The notes under the pieces were generated by a model. That model searched no databases and was not told where the DNA came from. It was given only the letters and a program-made list of their open reading frames with translations. A DNA stretch of 64,000 nucleotides, from contig CAKQSE010000001.1 in NCBI GenBank assembly GCA_934272785.1, positions 1 through 64,000 on the forward strand. The letters run 5' to 3'. Source of the DNA: an uncultured Alphaproteobacteria bacterium (GTDB lineage: Bacteria > Pseudomonadota > Alphaproteobacteria > Rs-D84). The position numbers and the translations under genes are program-made. Positions 33,064 to 41,645 of the stretch are shown piece after piece; positions within the stretch are counted from its first letter, which is position 1, and each line of letters begins with the position of its first letter.

Positions 33064-33804
33064 ATGCGCATTTCTGGGATAATTCAAAAATATTTTTCAG
33101 ATTTTATTGATTTTCTGTTCCCGCCGTCGTGCCCATTGTGTTCGGCGGCGGTGTCCAGTCATGGGCAATTGTGTGCCGATTGTTGGACGGCGTTTAATTG
33201 GATTGATGGTCCGCGCTGTGCCCAGTGTGGATATCCGTTCCCGACGCATTTGGATTTGCCGCCAGGCGCGTTGTGTCCGGTATGCGCGTCGGGTGCCGGC
33301 GAACTGGATTTGATACGCAGTGCATGTGTCTATGACGATGCGTCGCGGGCGGCAATGTTGCCGTTCAAGCATTGTGGTCGCACAAAGTATGCACGTTTTA
33401 TGTCGCACGCGTGTATTTGGGCGTTGCGTGATACCGATATCGCACCTGATGTTGTTATGCCGGTGCCACTGGCGTATCGGCGTTTGGTTCATCGCACATA
33501 TAACCAGGCGACGTTATTGGCGCGCCCGATTGCACATGCGTATAATGCGCGCCCGGATGTGTTCAGTGTCCGTCGTGCATATCGTCCAGATATGGGGCAT
33601 AAAAACGCACGCCAGCGCGCAGAAAATATCCATGGTGTGTTTCGCGTTGTGCGCCCCGATGAGATTCGTGGACGGCGGATATTGCTGGTTGATGATGTTT
33701 TGACGTCTGGCGCAACATTTTCAGAATTGCGGCGCGTTCTGGTGCGGGCCGGGGCGACCGCGGTCTATGGTGTAACGTTTTGTCGCGTTGTTCGTGCCCG
33801 GTAA
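33064..33804 (+). CDS. comF: ComF-family phosphoribosyltransferase-like protein
   Basis: A 246-residue ComF/GntX-type protein. An N-terminal double zinc-finger-like region (CPLC...CADC...CAQC...CPVC, residues of about 22-80) precedes a type I phosphoribosyltransferase domain with the PRPP loop ILLVDDVLTSGATF near residue 205. In naturally competent bacteria ComF helps take up or process single-stranded DNA; in many others its role is unclear. It follows the secreted OmpA-like gene by 21 bases and ends at a terminator shared with a converging gene. Confidence 0.87.
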   Translation: MRISGIIQKYFSDFIDFLFPPSCPLCSAAVSSHGQLCADCWTAFNWIDGPRCAQCGYPFPTHLDLPPGALCPVCASGAGELDLIRSACVYDDASRAAMLPFKHCGRTKYARFMSHACIWALRDTDIAPDVVMPVPLAYRRLVHRTYNQATLLARPIAHAYNARPDVFSVRRAYRPDMGHKNARQRAENIHGVFRVVRPDEIRGRRILLVDDVLTSGATFSELRRVLVRAGATAVYGVTFCRVVRAR

Positions 33805-33820
33805 TGGGGCAATAAAAAAA

Positions 33821-33843
33821 TCCCGCCAACGGCGGGAATATTT
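33821..33843. terminator. Bidirectional terminator between comF and the 33842 gene
   Basis: TCCCGCC-AAC-GGCGGGA stem with A run before it and T-rich sequence after it. Confidence 0.75.
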
Positions 33844-34219
33844 ATTTTGTTTTTTGCATTGATTGCAAGAACATCAGGGCTGCTTTATCTTTTTCTGTCA
33901 TCAGCGCGACGTTTGCTTGAATTTGTTTTTCTTTTTCCTGGTCATGCAGTCTGCAAATGCATGCGTCGATGATATTGAATACAGACTGTTGTTCTTCGGT
34001 CTTTTTTGCCAATGAATTTGCATACCATTCAACATTGGCGATGCTTTGACCGTTCACGCTGACGGCATACATACCATAATCCCAGCCGTTTGCCACAGAA
34101 ATGATTTCTTTGCCGGCCTTGTTTAAGACGTTATAGGTGTCGACGCCCCAATCTGCGCGGCGCACGACTTTGTTAGATTTGATTGTATCGATAATTTCTT
34201 TTTCCAAAATTTTGTTCAT
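33842..34219 (-). CDS. Hypothetical protein
   Basis: A 125-residue soluble protein, no known domain. The N-terminal two thirds look alpha/beta with a W-G-V-D-T-Y-N-V and GWDYGMYAVSVNG pattern. The C-terminal third is a charged helix (LHDQEKEKQIQANVALMTEKDKAALMFLQSMQ), possibly a coiled coil. AAAGGAT precedes the ATG, and a strong promoter with a consensus TTGACA stands upstream, so it is probably well expressed. Confidence 0.55.
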   Translation of the reverse strand: MNKILEKEIIDTIKSNKVVRRADWGVDTYNVLNKAGKEIISVANGWDYGMYAVSVNGQSIANVEWYANSLAKKTEEQQSVFNIIDACICRLHDQEKEKQIQANVALMTEKDKAALMFLQSMQKTK

Positions 34220-34251
34220 GGCGTATCCTTTTTTATTTCACACCTATAATA

Positions 34252-34275
34252 TAATACATAAAATAAATTTGTCAA
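34252..34275 (-). promoter_or_regulatory. Promoter of the 33842 gene
   Basis: On the minus strand a consensus TTGACA (34275-34270) is followed after about 16-18 bases by TATATT/TATTAT. Confidence 0.6.
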
Positions 34276-34372
34276 GTGTTTTTGTCACGGTATTTTATAT
34301 GTGCGCTTGAATTTTCAAATTATTCTGATACGATTTGCTGGATCGTTTAAAAATAACCAGGACGCACACAAA

Positions 34373-36775
34373 ATGAACATAGAATTGGGTAAAAACATAA
34401 ACGCACGTGAAATTGAAACAAAAATCCAGGAATTTTGGGATAAAAATCATTTCTGGGACAATGATGTGAAATCGGACAAGCCGGCATTTTGTATCATGAT
34501 GCCACCGCCAAACGTGACGGGTAACCTGCATATGGGGCACGCGCTGGATAACGTTTTGACCGATATTATTTGCCGCTATAAACGTATGTGCGGTTACGAT
34601 GTCTTGTGGCAGCCGGGAACCGACCACGCGTCAATCGCAACCCAGTTACTGGTTGAACGCGATTTGTCCAAGCGGGGAATCAATCCACGCACCAAGACAA
34701 AACAGGAATTACTGGACATCGCCTGGGCATGGAAAAATGACAAGGGCGGCCAGATTATGCACCAATTGCACACATTGGGTGTGACACCGGTGTGGTCGCG
34801 TGAACGCTTTACAATGGATGCGGGATTATCGGCGGCGGTGAATAAACTGTTCGTCAAAATGTATAACGAGGGGCTGATTTATCGTGCGCGTCGCCTGGTC
34901 AACTGGTGTCCAAAGCAGCAGACGTCCATCTCGGATCTAGAGGTTATTGTCCGCGAAGAACACGGTAAATTCTATTATTTCAAATATCCGTTAAAGGATG
35001 GCGGCTTTATCGAAATTGCCACGACGCGCCCGGAAACACTGTTCGGCGACCAGGCGATTGCAATTCACCCAGATAATGAAAAATTAAAACACCTGATTGG
35101 TAAAACGGCGATTATCCCGCTGACCAACATTGAAATTCCGGTTATTGCCGATGTGCACGCCGACCCGGACAAGGGCACCGGTGCGGTGAAAATCACCCCC
35201 GCGCATGACAAGGACGACTGGGCGGTTGGTATGCGTCATAATTTGCCGGTGGTGTGCGTCTTGACAGGCGAGGCCAAGATGGCGGATATCGATGTCGTGC
35301 CTGAAAAGTATCGTGGTATGGACCGCTTTACCGCGCGCGCCGAAATTATCCAGGATTTGGATGCCGCCGGATTGATGATTAAAATTGACGATAAAATTAT
35401 CCCGACACCATATTCCGAACGCGGTAATGTTGTTATTGAATACATGGTGCGTGACGAGTGGTTCGTTGATGCACCAAAATTGGCCGAGAAAGCCATCGCC
35501 GCGGTCGAGGCGGGCCGGGTTAAATTCATGCCCGAACACCGCTATAACCTGTTTATGGCGTGGATGCGTGATATTCACGAATGGTCAATTTCACGCCAAC
35601 TGTGGTGGGGACACCAGATTCCGGCGTGGTATGATGCCGATGGCAATATATATGTGGCCGAGACCGAGGCAGACGCCATCGCACAATCAGGTGGCCGCGA
35701 ATTGACACGTGACACGTCGTGCCTGGATACATGGTTCTCGTCATCATTGTGGCCATTTTCAACACTGGGCTGGCCAGAACAGACCCCAGAATTGGCAAAA
35801 TATTATCCAACCGATTTGTTATACACGGGCGCGGATATTATTTTCTTCTGGGTTGCGCGTATGATTATGATGGGTATCTATGTTATGGGTGACGTCCCGT
35901 TCCATACGGTGAATTTCCACGGCCTGGTCCGCGATGCCAAGGGGCAAAAGATGTCCAAGACCAAGGGCAACGGCACAGATCCCCTGACCGCGATTGATAA
36001 ATTCGGCGCGGACGCATTGCGTTACTGGATTGCAACCGCGCCAATCGGCACCGATATTCGTTACAGCGATGACGAGGTTAAACGTGGTTCCAAATTGCTG
36101 ACTAAATTGTGGAACGCGGCGAAATACACGCTGATGAATTTATCTGATTTTGATCCGAAAACGGCCGCGCCGGTGGCGATTGAAAATCGTTATATCGAAG
36201 ATCGTTGGGTCATGGCCGAATTGAACAAGACGATTGCCGACGTTCGTCGTAATTTGGATAAATACGATAACTATAATTCCCGTGCGGCAATTGACACGTT
36301 CTTTTACGAGGTGTTCTGTGATCAATACTTGGAATTCATCAAGGATCGTTTCTGGTCACCAGAAAAATACGACGCGAATTCTAAATTATCGGCCCAGTGG
36401 ACATTGTTCCAGGTTCTGCGTGCCATCATCGGATTGTATGCGCCGTTTATCCCGTTCCTGACCGAAGAGTTGTGGCAGAAAATTTACCAGGATTCCGAGG
36501 GGGGCGAAACCCTGCACCTGACGGCATTCCCGGCGGTGGACAGTGCGCGCGACACCGATGTTCGTGACATGCAAATTGCGCTGGATATATTGCGCAGTGT
36601 TCGCGGCCTGCGGACCGATCGCAAGGTTGGCAACGGTGCAAAACTGGAAACACTGACGATTCCGGCGACAACACCCGTGGCATTGCATGGTGTGATAAAA
36701 TCCGCCGCGCGTGCGAACCAAATCGTGTTGGGTGACGCCGTTGATTTTGTCGTTGCACAAAATATCCAGGGGTAA
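34373..36775 (+). CDS. valS: Valyl-tRNA synthetase, short form
   Basis: An 800-residue class I synthetase that charges tRNA-Val. PPPNVTGNLHMGH (HIGH-type signature, residues 53-56) and GQKMSKTKGN (KMSKS-type, from about 526) frame the catalytic domain. The editing domain is visible in between (TTRPETLFGDQAIAIHP; GAVKITPAHDKDD). After the anticodon-binding helices the protein stops at residue 800, without the C-terminal coiled-coil arm found in most bacterial ValRS of 880-950 residues. The start at 34373 is chosen because MNIELG...REIE begins the family N-terminus; an upstream in-frame start adds 24 unrelated residues. The thioesterase gene follows 5 bases later. Confidence 0.94.
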   Translation: MNIELGKNINAREIETKIQEFWDKNHFWDNDVKSDKPAFCIMMPPPNVTGNLHMGHALDNVLTDIICRYKRMCGYDVLWQPGTDHASIATQLLVERDLSKRGINPRTKTKQELLDIAWAWKNDKGGQIMHQLHTLGVTPVWSRERFTMDAGLSAAVNKLFVKMYNEGLIYRARRLVNWCPKQQTSISDLEVIVREEHGKFYYFKYPLKDGGFIEIATTRPETLFGDQAIAIHPDNEKLKHLIGKTAIIPLTNIEIPVIADVHADPDKGTGAVKITPAHDKDDWAVGMRHNLPVVCVLTGEAKMADIDVVPEKYRGMDRFTARAEIIQDLDAAGLMIKIDDKIIPTPYSERGNVVIEYMVRDEWFVDAPKLAEKAIAAVEAGRVKFMPEHRYNLFMAWMRDIHEWSISRQLWWGHQIPAWYDADGNIYVAETEADAIAQSGGRELTRDTSCLDTWFSSSLWPFSTLGWPEQTPELAKYYPTDLLYTGADIIFFWVARMIMMGIYVMGDVPFHTVNFHGLVRDAKGQKMSKTKGNGTDPLTAIDKFGADALRYWIATAPIGTDIRYSDDEVKRGSKLLTKLWNAAKYTLMNLSDFDPKTAAPVAIENRYIEDRWVMAELNKTIADVRRNLDKYDNYNSRAAIDTFFYEVFCDQYLEFIKDRFWSPEKYDANSKLSAQWTLFQVLRAIIGLYAPFIPFLTEELWQKIYQDSEGGETLHLTAFPAVDSARDTDVRDMQIALDILRSVRGLRTDRKVGNGAKLETLTIPATTPVALHGVIKSAARANQIVLGDAVDFVVAQNIQG

Positions 36776-36780
36776 TCGCG

Positions 36781-37506
36781 ATGTCTGATAAACTGGTTGT
36801 GAAACGTATTTTACAGACGTATCAATGCGACCGATACGGTTACGTGCGCCCGCTGATTTTGATGAACGAATTACAGGGGGGCGCCGACACGCATGCGGAA
36901 ATGTTGGGTTGTGGTCGCACGTTCTTGACCGAACACAATATGGCGTGGGTGGTGACACATTACCTGGTTGATATCCTGGAATTACCACGCGAAGGCGAAG
37001 AGTTGACCTTTACCACGTGGCCGTCAATGAAGGAATTATTGCGTGCCACGCGTGATTTTGAAATTCACGGCGCAGACGGTCGCCTGATGGTGCGTGCAAC
37101 GTCCCAGTGGGTTTTGATTGATATGGCAACGCGCCGCCCGGTGCGATTGGATGATGCGGTGCCGGCATTGGTGCAAAGTGGCGCGCGCGCATGGGACAGG
37201 ATATTCTGTAAATTCCCGGAATTCACCCCGGACAAGACGCACGTGTTCAAATGCCGTTTTGATGACATTGATGTGAACCAGCATATAAATAACGCGGTCT
37301 ATGCCGTTTGGGCGACCGAAAGTGTTGGGTATGCATACCGCAATGCACATAAATTGCGCTGTATTGAATTGAACTTTAAAAAAGAAATCAATCCCGACAC
37401 GCCCCAGGTTGAAATTGACGTTGCAATTGACGGCGATATTTCGCGCCACCGTATCCGCACCGGCGACACCGAACACGCATCGGTCATATGCACCTGGTCA
37501 AAATAG
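36781..37506 (+). CDS. Acyl-ACP thioesterase (FatA/FatB-like double hotdog)
   Basis: A 241-residue protein with two hotdog repeats: an N-terminal QCDRYGYVRPLILMNELQGGADTHAE segment and a C-terminal FDDIDVNQHINNAVYAVWATES. The latter holds the Asp-Asn-His catalytic network of the acyl-ACP thioesterase family (plant FatA/FatB and bacterial relatives). It would release free fatty acids from acyl-ACP in the cytosol. It starts 5 bases after valS, probably in the same transcript, and is followed by a repeat block. The length fits bacterial members (about 240-260). Confidence 0.82.
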   Translation: MSDKLVVKRILQTYQCDRYGYVRPLILMNELQGGADTHAEMLGCGRTFLTEHNMAWVVTHYLVDILELPREGEELTFTTWPSMKELLRATRDFEIHGADGRLMVRATSQWVLIDMATRRPVRLDDAVPALVQSGARAWDRIFCKFPEFTPDKTHVFKCRFDDIDVNQHINNAVYAVWATESVGYAYRNAHKLRCIELNFKKEINPDTPQVEIDVAIDGDISRHRIRTGDTEHASVICTWSK

Positions 37507-37829
37507 ATAATAGAGCATAGAGAATAGATAACAGAGCATAGATAGTGCGCGCTACGCGCACTTGTTTTTTGCCGTCGCGGACTAAGTTCCCCTCTGGGGA
37601 GCCGGGGTGGCGCAACGCGCCGGGGGGGGCGTCTTTCCCAGAGAGCAATGATAAAGTGAGTAAGTGACAGAGTGATATAGTGATTTAGTTTTAGAACAGA
37701 AAACTTAAAAACTTGTCATTCCTGCTCCGGGCCCCGCGGAATTGTTAAATTCCGTGGGTGGGCAAAGGCAGGAATAGGGACCATACAGTGCGAGCGAACG
37801 CGAGCCATGCCCACGCAATCGCGGTGTCC
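37507..37829. repeat. Intergenic repeat mosaic
   Basis: No gene. AGAGCATAGA-type short repeats (37510-37540) come first, then a GCGCGCTACGCGC hairpin, a family A remnant (37585), inverted family D heptads (37650-37690), and family C with element E in its loop (37715-37779). GTGCGAGCGAACGCGAGCCA (from about 37788) closes it, as in the 11.98 kb block. Confidence 0.65.
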
Positions 37830-38150
37830 TTAGTCGTGCTGTACACGTGCAATATATTCGTCTATGTCAGACGCCAAATCGTGCCAATGGGGATTCATCG
37901 TTTCTATCAGTTTATACTTCCAAGCACGTTTCCATTTCTTTAATGCCTTTTCTCGCGCAATCGCATTGTCTATGTATTTGTATTCTTCAAAGTAGCCCAA
38001 GTTATGGATGTGTTTATCTTGGGTAAAACCGGGTATCAATTCCATCTTGTGTTCAAAGACACGGCGTTTCAGGTCATTGGTCACGCCAATGTATGTCGCA
38101 CCGGCCGGTTTGTCAAACAGTATATATACCCAATAGCTGTGTCCTGGCAT
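37830..38150 (-). CDS. GIY-YIG domain protein
   Basis: A 106-residue protein of the small single-domain GIY-YIG family (UPF0213/YhbQ-like). YWVYILFDKPAGATYIGVTNDLKRRVFEH shows the V-Y-I...Y-I-G strands and the catalytic-type Arg, and AREKALKKWKRAWKYKLIE forms the C-terminal helix with the metal-binding Glu. Such proteins act on DNA; their biological role is mostly unknown. The start at 38150 (MPGHSYWVYI) fits the family; an upstream start adds repeat-derived residues. The gene is embedded between two repeat blocks, which suggests relocation with them. Confidence 0.75.
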   Translation of the reverse strand: MPGHSYWVYILFDKPAGATYIGVTNDLKRRVFEHKMELIPGFTQDKHIHNLGYFEEYKYIDNAIAREKALKKWKRAWKYKLIETMNPHWHDLASDIDEYIARVQHD

Positions 38151-38647
38151 AAGGCCAGTATATAAAAACGTGCACCGCAACACAAGGTTTTAAAGACCCT
38201 ATTCCTGCCTGCGCAGGAATGACAATTTTGAATGCGCCGGTGGCGCACTTTTTATTCACCTGGATTCTGGGGTCAAGCCCCAGGATGAATCCAAGCGAAG
38301 CGCAGGATGCGGCAAGGACGCAGTCCGCAGGCGACACACGGTGGTATGGTTGTTATGTTATGGACATTGTTCACATTTAGATAAGGTATTATTTTTTTAG
38401 TCGTCACCCCGATCCGGGCCCCGCGAAATTGATAAATTTCGTGGGTGGTTACCAGGCCGGGGCCCATTGCCCCGCAGGGACCACCACTACCCCGTCCGCC
38501 TAGGGCTGCCACCCCTCTGGCCAGAGGGGAACTTAGACCGTGACGGCAAAAAACAAGTGCGCCATCGGCGCACCCAATTTTATTATCATATCACTAAATC
38601 ACTTTATCACTCTGTCACTTACTCACTTTTCATTGCTCTCTAACAAA
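38151..38647. repeat. Intergenic repeat mosaic
   Basis: No gene. Family C (38195-38224), a TGGATTCTGGGGTCAAGCCC unit (38261), family B interrupted by element E (38403-38470), family A inverted (CACCCCTCTGGCCAGAGGGG, 38512-38531), a GTGCGCCATCGGCGCAC hairpin and family D heptads (38588-38628). Confidence 0.7.
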
Positions 38648-38648
38648 A

Positions 38649-38668
38649 AACCGCCCTGGGGGCGGTTT
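38649..38668 (-). terminator. Terminator of the 38668-41538 gene pair
   Basis: ACCGCCC-CCAGG-GCGGT-type stem with a T run on the minus strand, at the stop codon of the 38668 gene. Confidence 0.75.
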
Positions 38669-39468
38669 TATTGTTGCTTTTGGGGTTGTTGCTGTTTTTG
38701 TGCCAGGTTACTGGTCGCGTTTCGTATTTGTATGTTTAATTTATTCAGGCATTCCTGGAATATAGTGCGACTGTTTATTGATTGGGCATTGGTGCAATCA
38801 ACTTGTTTGCCACCACTGGTGATGATCATCATATTTTCATTAGACTTTTCAGTCAAGCCCCCACCCGTGGCATTATCGTTCACAACCTTGGCGTCGTTTG
38901 CCAACTGTTTGCGTAATTCGGCATTTATATTTGCCCCGCCATTTGACATATTGTAAATCAGGTTATAATTACTGCGCAGACATGTAAATACCTCGGCAGT
39001 GGTGCTCATATTATTACAATTCTGGGTTCCGGCCAGGTAATTATTCTGGTCGCCATTGATATTACCCATACCGCGTCCGCCCGACGATGAACCGCCGTTG
39101 GACGAGTCCGCCCCCGCCGCCTGGAGCTTGGTGGTCAGCACCGCCTTTTTCAGTTGGGTTTTGAAACGGCGAATTGTCGCATCCAGGTAATCATATTGCT
39201 TTTTCATCTGTTGCGTCATAACCGTCGATTTTAACGCGACAACATCACGCATCAGTTGCTTGTTTGATTCATTTGTTGGGTTGGACACGTCGCCAATGTT
39301 ATAGACGTGCGTGCTGCACAGGGCCAGTTCTGCAACAATACGGTCGTTATCCTCTTTGTCGCAACCATCCGATGCGGCAAACGCCGGCATCACAAACGCG
39401 GTGACAACCGCGGTCACACCCAGAAAACTTTTTATCCCGTCAAAGATGTTTTTTGCGTCACGTTTCAT
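38668..39468 (-). CDS. Secreted Cys-containing hypothetical protein
   Basis: A 266-residue protein with a signal sequence (hydrophobic segment VTAVVTAFVMPAFAA, cleavage near residue 32). A helical region (residues of about 80-115) precedes a Gly/Ser-rich linker (SSNGGSSSGGRGMGN). Then comes a Cys-containing part (TQNCNNMS...FTCLRSN, VDCTNAQ, FQECLNKL) and a Gln/Lys-rich C-terminus. It follows the 39475 gene by 6 bases and shares its promoter. The paired Cys residues imply a periplasmic or extracellular protein. I do not recognise the family. Confidence 0.55.
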   Translation of the reverse strand: MKRDAKNIFDGIKSFLGVTAVVTAFVMPAFAASDGCDKEDNDRIVAELALCSTHVYNIGDVSNPTNESNKQLMRDVVALKSTVMTQQMKKQYDYLDATIRRFKTQLKKAVLTTKLQAAGADSSNGGSSSGGRGMGNINGDQNNYLAGTQNCNNMSTTAEVFTCLRSNYNLIYNMSNGGANINAELRKQLANDAKVVNDNATGGGLTEKSNENMMIITSGGKQVDCTNAQSINSRTIFQECLNKLNIQIRNATSNLAQKQQQPQKQQ

Positions 39469-39474
39469 TTGTTT

Positions 39475-41538
39475 TTAATTTGTGCTCCACTTGCACTGTT
39501 TTGTTGTTTCGTCGTATGTCTTACCGATACCACAGTCGCATTTTCTGCTAAGTCCGTTTGTCCATGTCCCCCCAGCGTTCACACACGCAATACAATCGTT
39601 ATCACTGCTACAAACATAAGCAGTTCTTAGACCGTTGACAGCGGAGAAGTTTGTGTTACCCCCCCCCCCTGGGGTGGTGCTTTGTGTGCTTTCTTCTGTT
39701 GTGTTTCTCACACACGCGCCACTATTATCAGTGTTGTATCCATCAGGACAAATGCAACTGTTCTGCGCCGTCCAACAACCGCGCGCGCCAAACAGGGTTG
39801 CACCGGTTGTGCATGTGACACATTTTCCGTAATTATTCGCCCCCATCGAGGATATGTTACAACTAACACAATTATTGCCCGTAACGGAAGGTGCTTGTGA
39901 AAAACTGTTTGAAGCGGACAGGGTGAAATCTCTACTTTGGCTGGCGGACAAAAATGACACGCTACCTTTTTGTTCAAATTTATTCAATAAATCCGTATCT
40001 GTGGTGCAGACCTTGGTCGGCAGTTTTTTCAGGCTGACCGATTTTTGTAAATCCGCCAGGGTCTCTTCATTCACCGCACAGTATTTCACACCATCGGGAT
40101 TGGGCTGCATATTGCCGCGCAGACGACTGGATCCATATACCGTTGGTGCGTCCTGTTCAATAATACGTTGCAGTGTATCGATATCAATTGATGCCTGTTT
40201 CTTGCGATTGCGGAACAGGGCGGATGAATCCAATGCCTCGGACGCACAGCCAACGCGAACCTGGGCGTTTTCAAATCCCTGGTCCGGATACAGCCAGTTA
40301 TACTGAACCTCGTCATTGCTGGTCAGCATTTGAATCAATTGGCACCCGCCGTCGGATGTGGGGACAACCTGGCCAATGTTGCACTTTGCACCGCCGCGGA
40401 CGGTCGCACTTACATTACTTTCAGGCTTTGATGTTCCGTCTTTGCAATTCTTGGTGGTGTAATGCATAACCTGGCCATCGGTGCACAGGTATTTTGCCCA
40501 TGCGTTACATGTCCCGTTCAGCATCATGTAAATATCGGTGATATCAACGCCGACCGACTGGGCCATTATCAGCGCATCATACAATTCGTCCAGCACGGCG
40601 TTATATGGATCAAAGAATTCCATCGCGCGTTGCTTAAATGCCTTGGCCCGCTTTGGCCCCGTGCAATTGTTGCCCGATGTATCGCAACCCGCGTATTCAA
40701 ACGTGCGATCCATTGCGGATTTTAACGTTTTTAACTGATTTTCGGCATTTTCAATTTTGGACATAATTTGGCCCGAAATTTGTTCACGTGCCAATATGTC
40801 CGGCGATATGCCCGCGTTTGCCGCCGCCACCTGGGCCGCAGTCAAATCCGTGTCCGATATTGTTGTTGCCGTCGTGGTTGTGGCGGAATTGCCCGATTGT
40901 GTGGTATCCGGCGTCGCAGTGGTTGTGGATGTTGTCGCCGTCGGCGTCTGATTTGCCGATGCCACGGCGGACGCGATTGCGGTGGCGGTGGCCTCTTGCT
41001 GTTGGGCCAGGGCATCACGCAGCGCACTGGCGGTTTCGGCATTTTGCTGCTGCAATTCCTGCATCTGGGCCTGCATGGCCTGTAATTGCTCGCTGCTCTG
41101 TTGTGCGGCGGCCTGGGCGGCGGCGGTTTGTGCGGCCGCAGCCTGGGCATTGGCGCGCGCGGTTGACGTTGCAACCAGTTGCGCCGAAATATATTCAACC
41201 AGTTCGTCACCATATTGCTTGCACGTGGCGTTTGATTGCACACAGCCCGATACAATCGGTGTGGCAATTTCCATCGTGGTGCAACCGCCCGATGCACACT
41301 TTGGCTGGGCACAGCGCAAAATCAGCGCGTTACAATTACCAAAATCAGCACGTGGGGCATTCGCGGCATTCTGGCCACGCGTATTCATCATGGTGTTCCA
41401 CGTGTTGTTATTCATCGCCCCCGATGCGCCATTGTATGCGGTCAGATTGCTGCCCGCGGTGGTGGCAACGACGGCGCGCGCCGGGCCCACAGACACCAGC
41501 GTCAACGCGACCAGTAAAAAACGCGATATGGATTTCAT
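39475..41538 (-). CDS. Large secreted Cys-rich protein with poly-G tract
   Basis: A 687-residue protein with signal peptide MKSISRFLLVALTLVSVGPARA. An N-terminal Cys cluster (CNALILRCAQPKCASGGC) is followed by a long Ala/Gln-rich coiled-coil-like stretch (about 130-200) and a Thr-rich linker. A central Cys domain (CDTSGNNC, CNAWAKYLC) comes next, and the C-terminus is EGF-like (CVSC, CVTC, CICPDGYNTDNSGAC, CDCGIGKTYDETTKQC). The style matches the 12402 product. Codons for TTPGGGGN at about residue 623 contain 11 consecutive G bases, so the last 60 or so residues could be switched by slippage. The promoter TGATAGAAT lies upstream on the minus strand. The role is unknown; a surface or secreted protein is likely. 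Confidence 0.6.
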   Translation of the reverse strand: MKSISRFLLVALTLVSVGPARAVVATTAGSNLTAYNGASGAMNNNTWNTMMNTRGQNAANAPRADFGNCNALILRCAQPKCASGGCTTMEIATPIVSGCVQSNATCKQYGDELVEYISAQLVATSTARANAQAAAAQTAAAQAAAQQSSEQLQAMQAQMQELQQQNAETASALRDALAQQQEATATAIASAVASANQTPTATTSTTTATPDTTQSGNSATTTTATTISDTDLTAAQVAAANAGISPDILAREQISGQIMSKIENAENQLKTLKSAMDRTFEYAGCDTSGNNCTGPKRAKAFKQRAMEFFDPYNAVLDELYDALIMAQSVGVDITDIYMMLNGTCNAWAKYLCTDGQVMHYTTKNCKDGTSKPESNVSATVRGGAKCNIGQVVPTSDGGCQLIQMLTSNDEVQYNWLYPDQGFENAQVRVGCASEALDSSALFRNRKKQASIDIDTLQRIIEQDAPTVYGSSRLRGNMQPNPDGVKYCAVNEETLADLQKSVSLKKLPTKVCTTDTDLLNKFEQKGSVSFLSASQSRDFTLSASNSFSQAPSVTGNNCVSCNISSMGANNYGKCVTCTTGATLFGARGCWTAQNSCICPDGYNTDNSGACVRNTTEESTQSTTPGGGGNTNFSAVNGLRTAYVCSSDNDCIACVNAGGTWTNGLSRKCDCGIGKTYDETTKQCKWSTN
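39659..39669 (-). repeat. Homopolymer G(11) tract inside a coding region
   Basis: Eleven C on the plus strand, read as 11 G in the sense direction of the 39475 gene (CCA then GGG GGG GGG GG). Its length is unusual in this window and typical of phase-variable loci. Confidence 0.85.
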
Positions 41539-41583
41539 ATTCTCTCTGTTGCGATAATTCTATCACAAAAGGCGGCACACTGC

Positions 41584-41645
41584 AAAAAAAAAATACCCCA
41601 TGGGGCACGTTTATAAAATAAAAAAACCGCCAATCGGCGGATTTT
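41584..41645 (-). terminator. Tandem terminators after rpmH
   Basis: On the minus strand, CCGCC-GATT-GGCGG followed by a T run (41640-41620) and then GCCCCATGGGGTA followed by ten T (41607-41584). Confidence 0.75.

Noticed and set aside
40788..41621. 277-codon plus-strand frame opposite the 39475 gene
   Set aside because: Proline/Arg-rich antisense of the Ala/Gln coiled coil; no start or domain.
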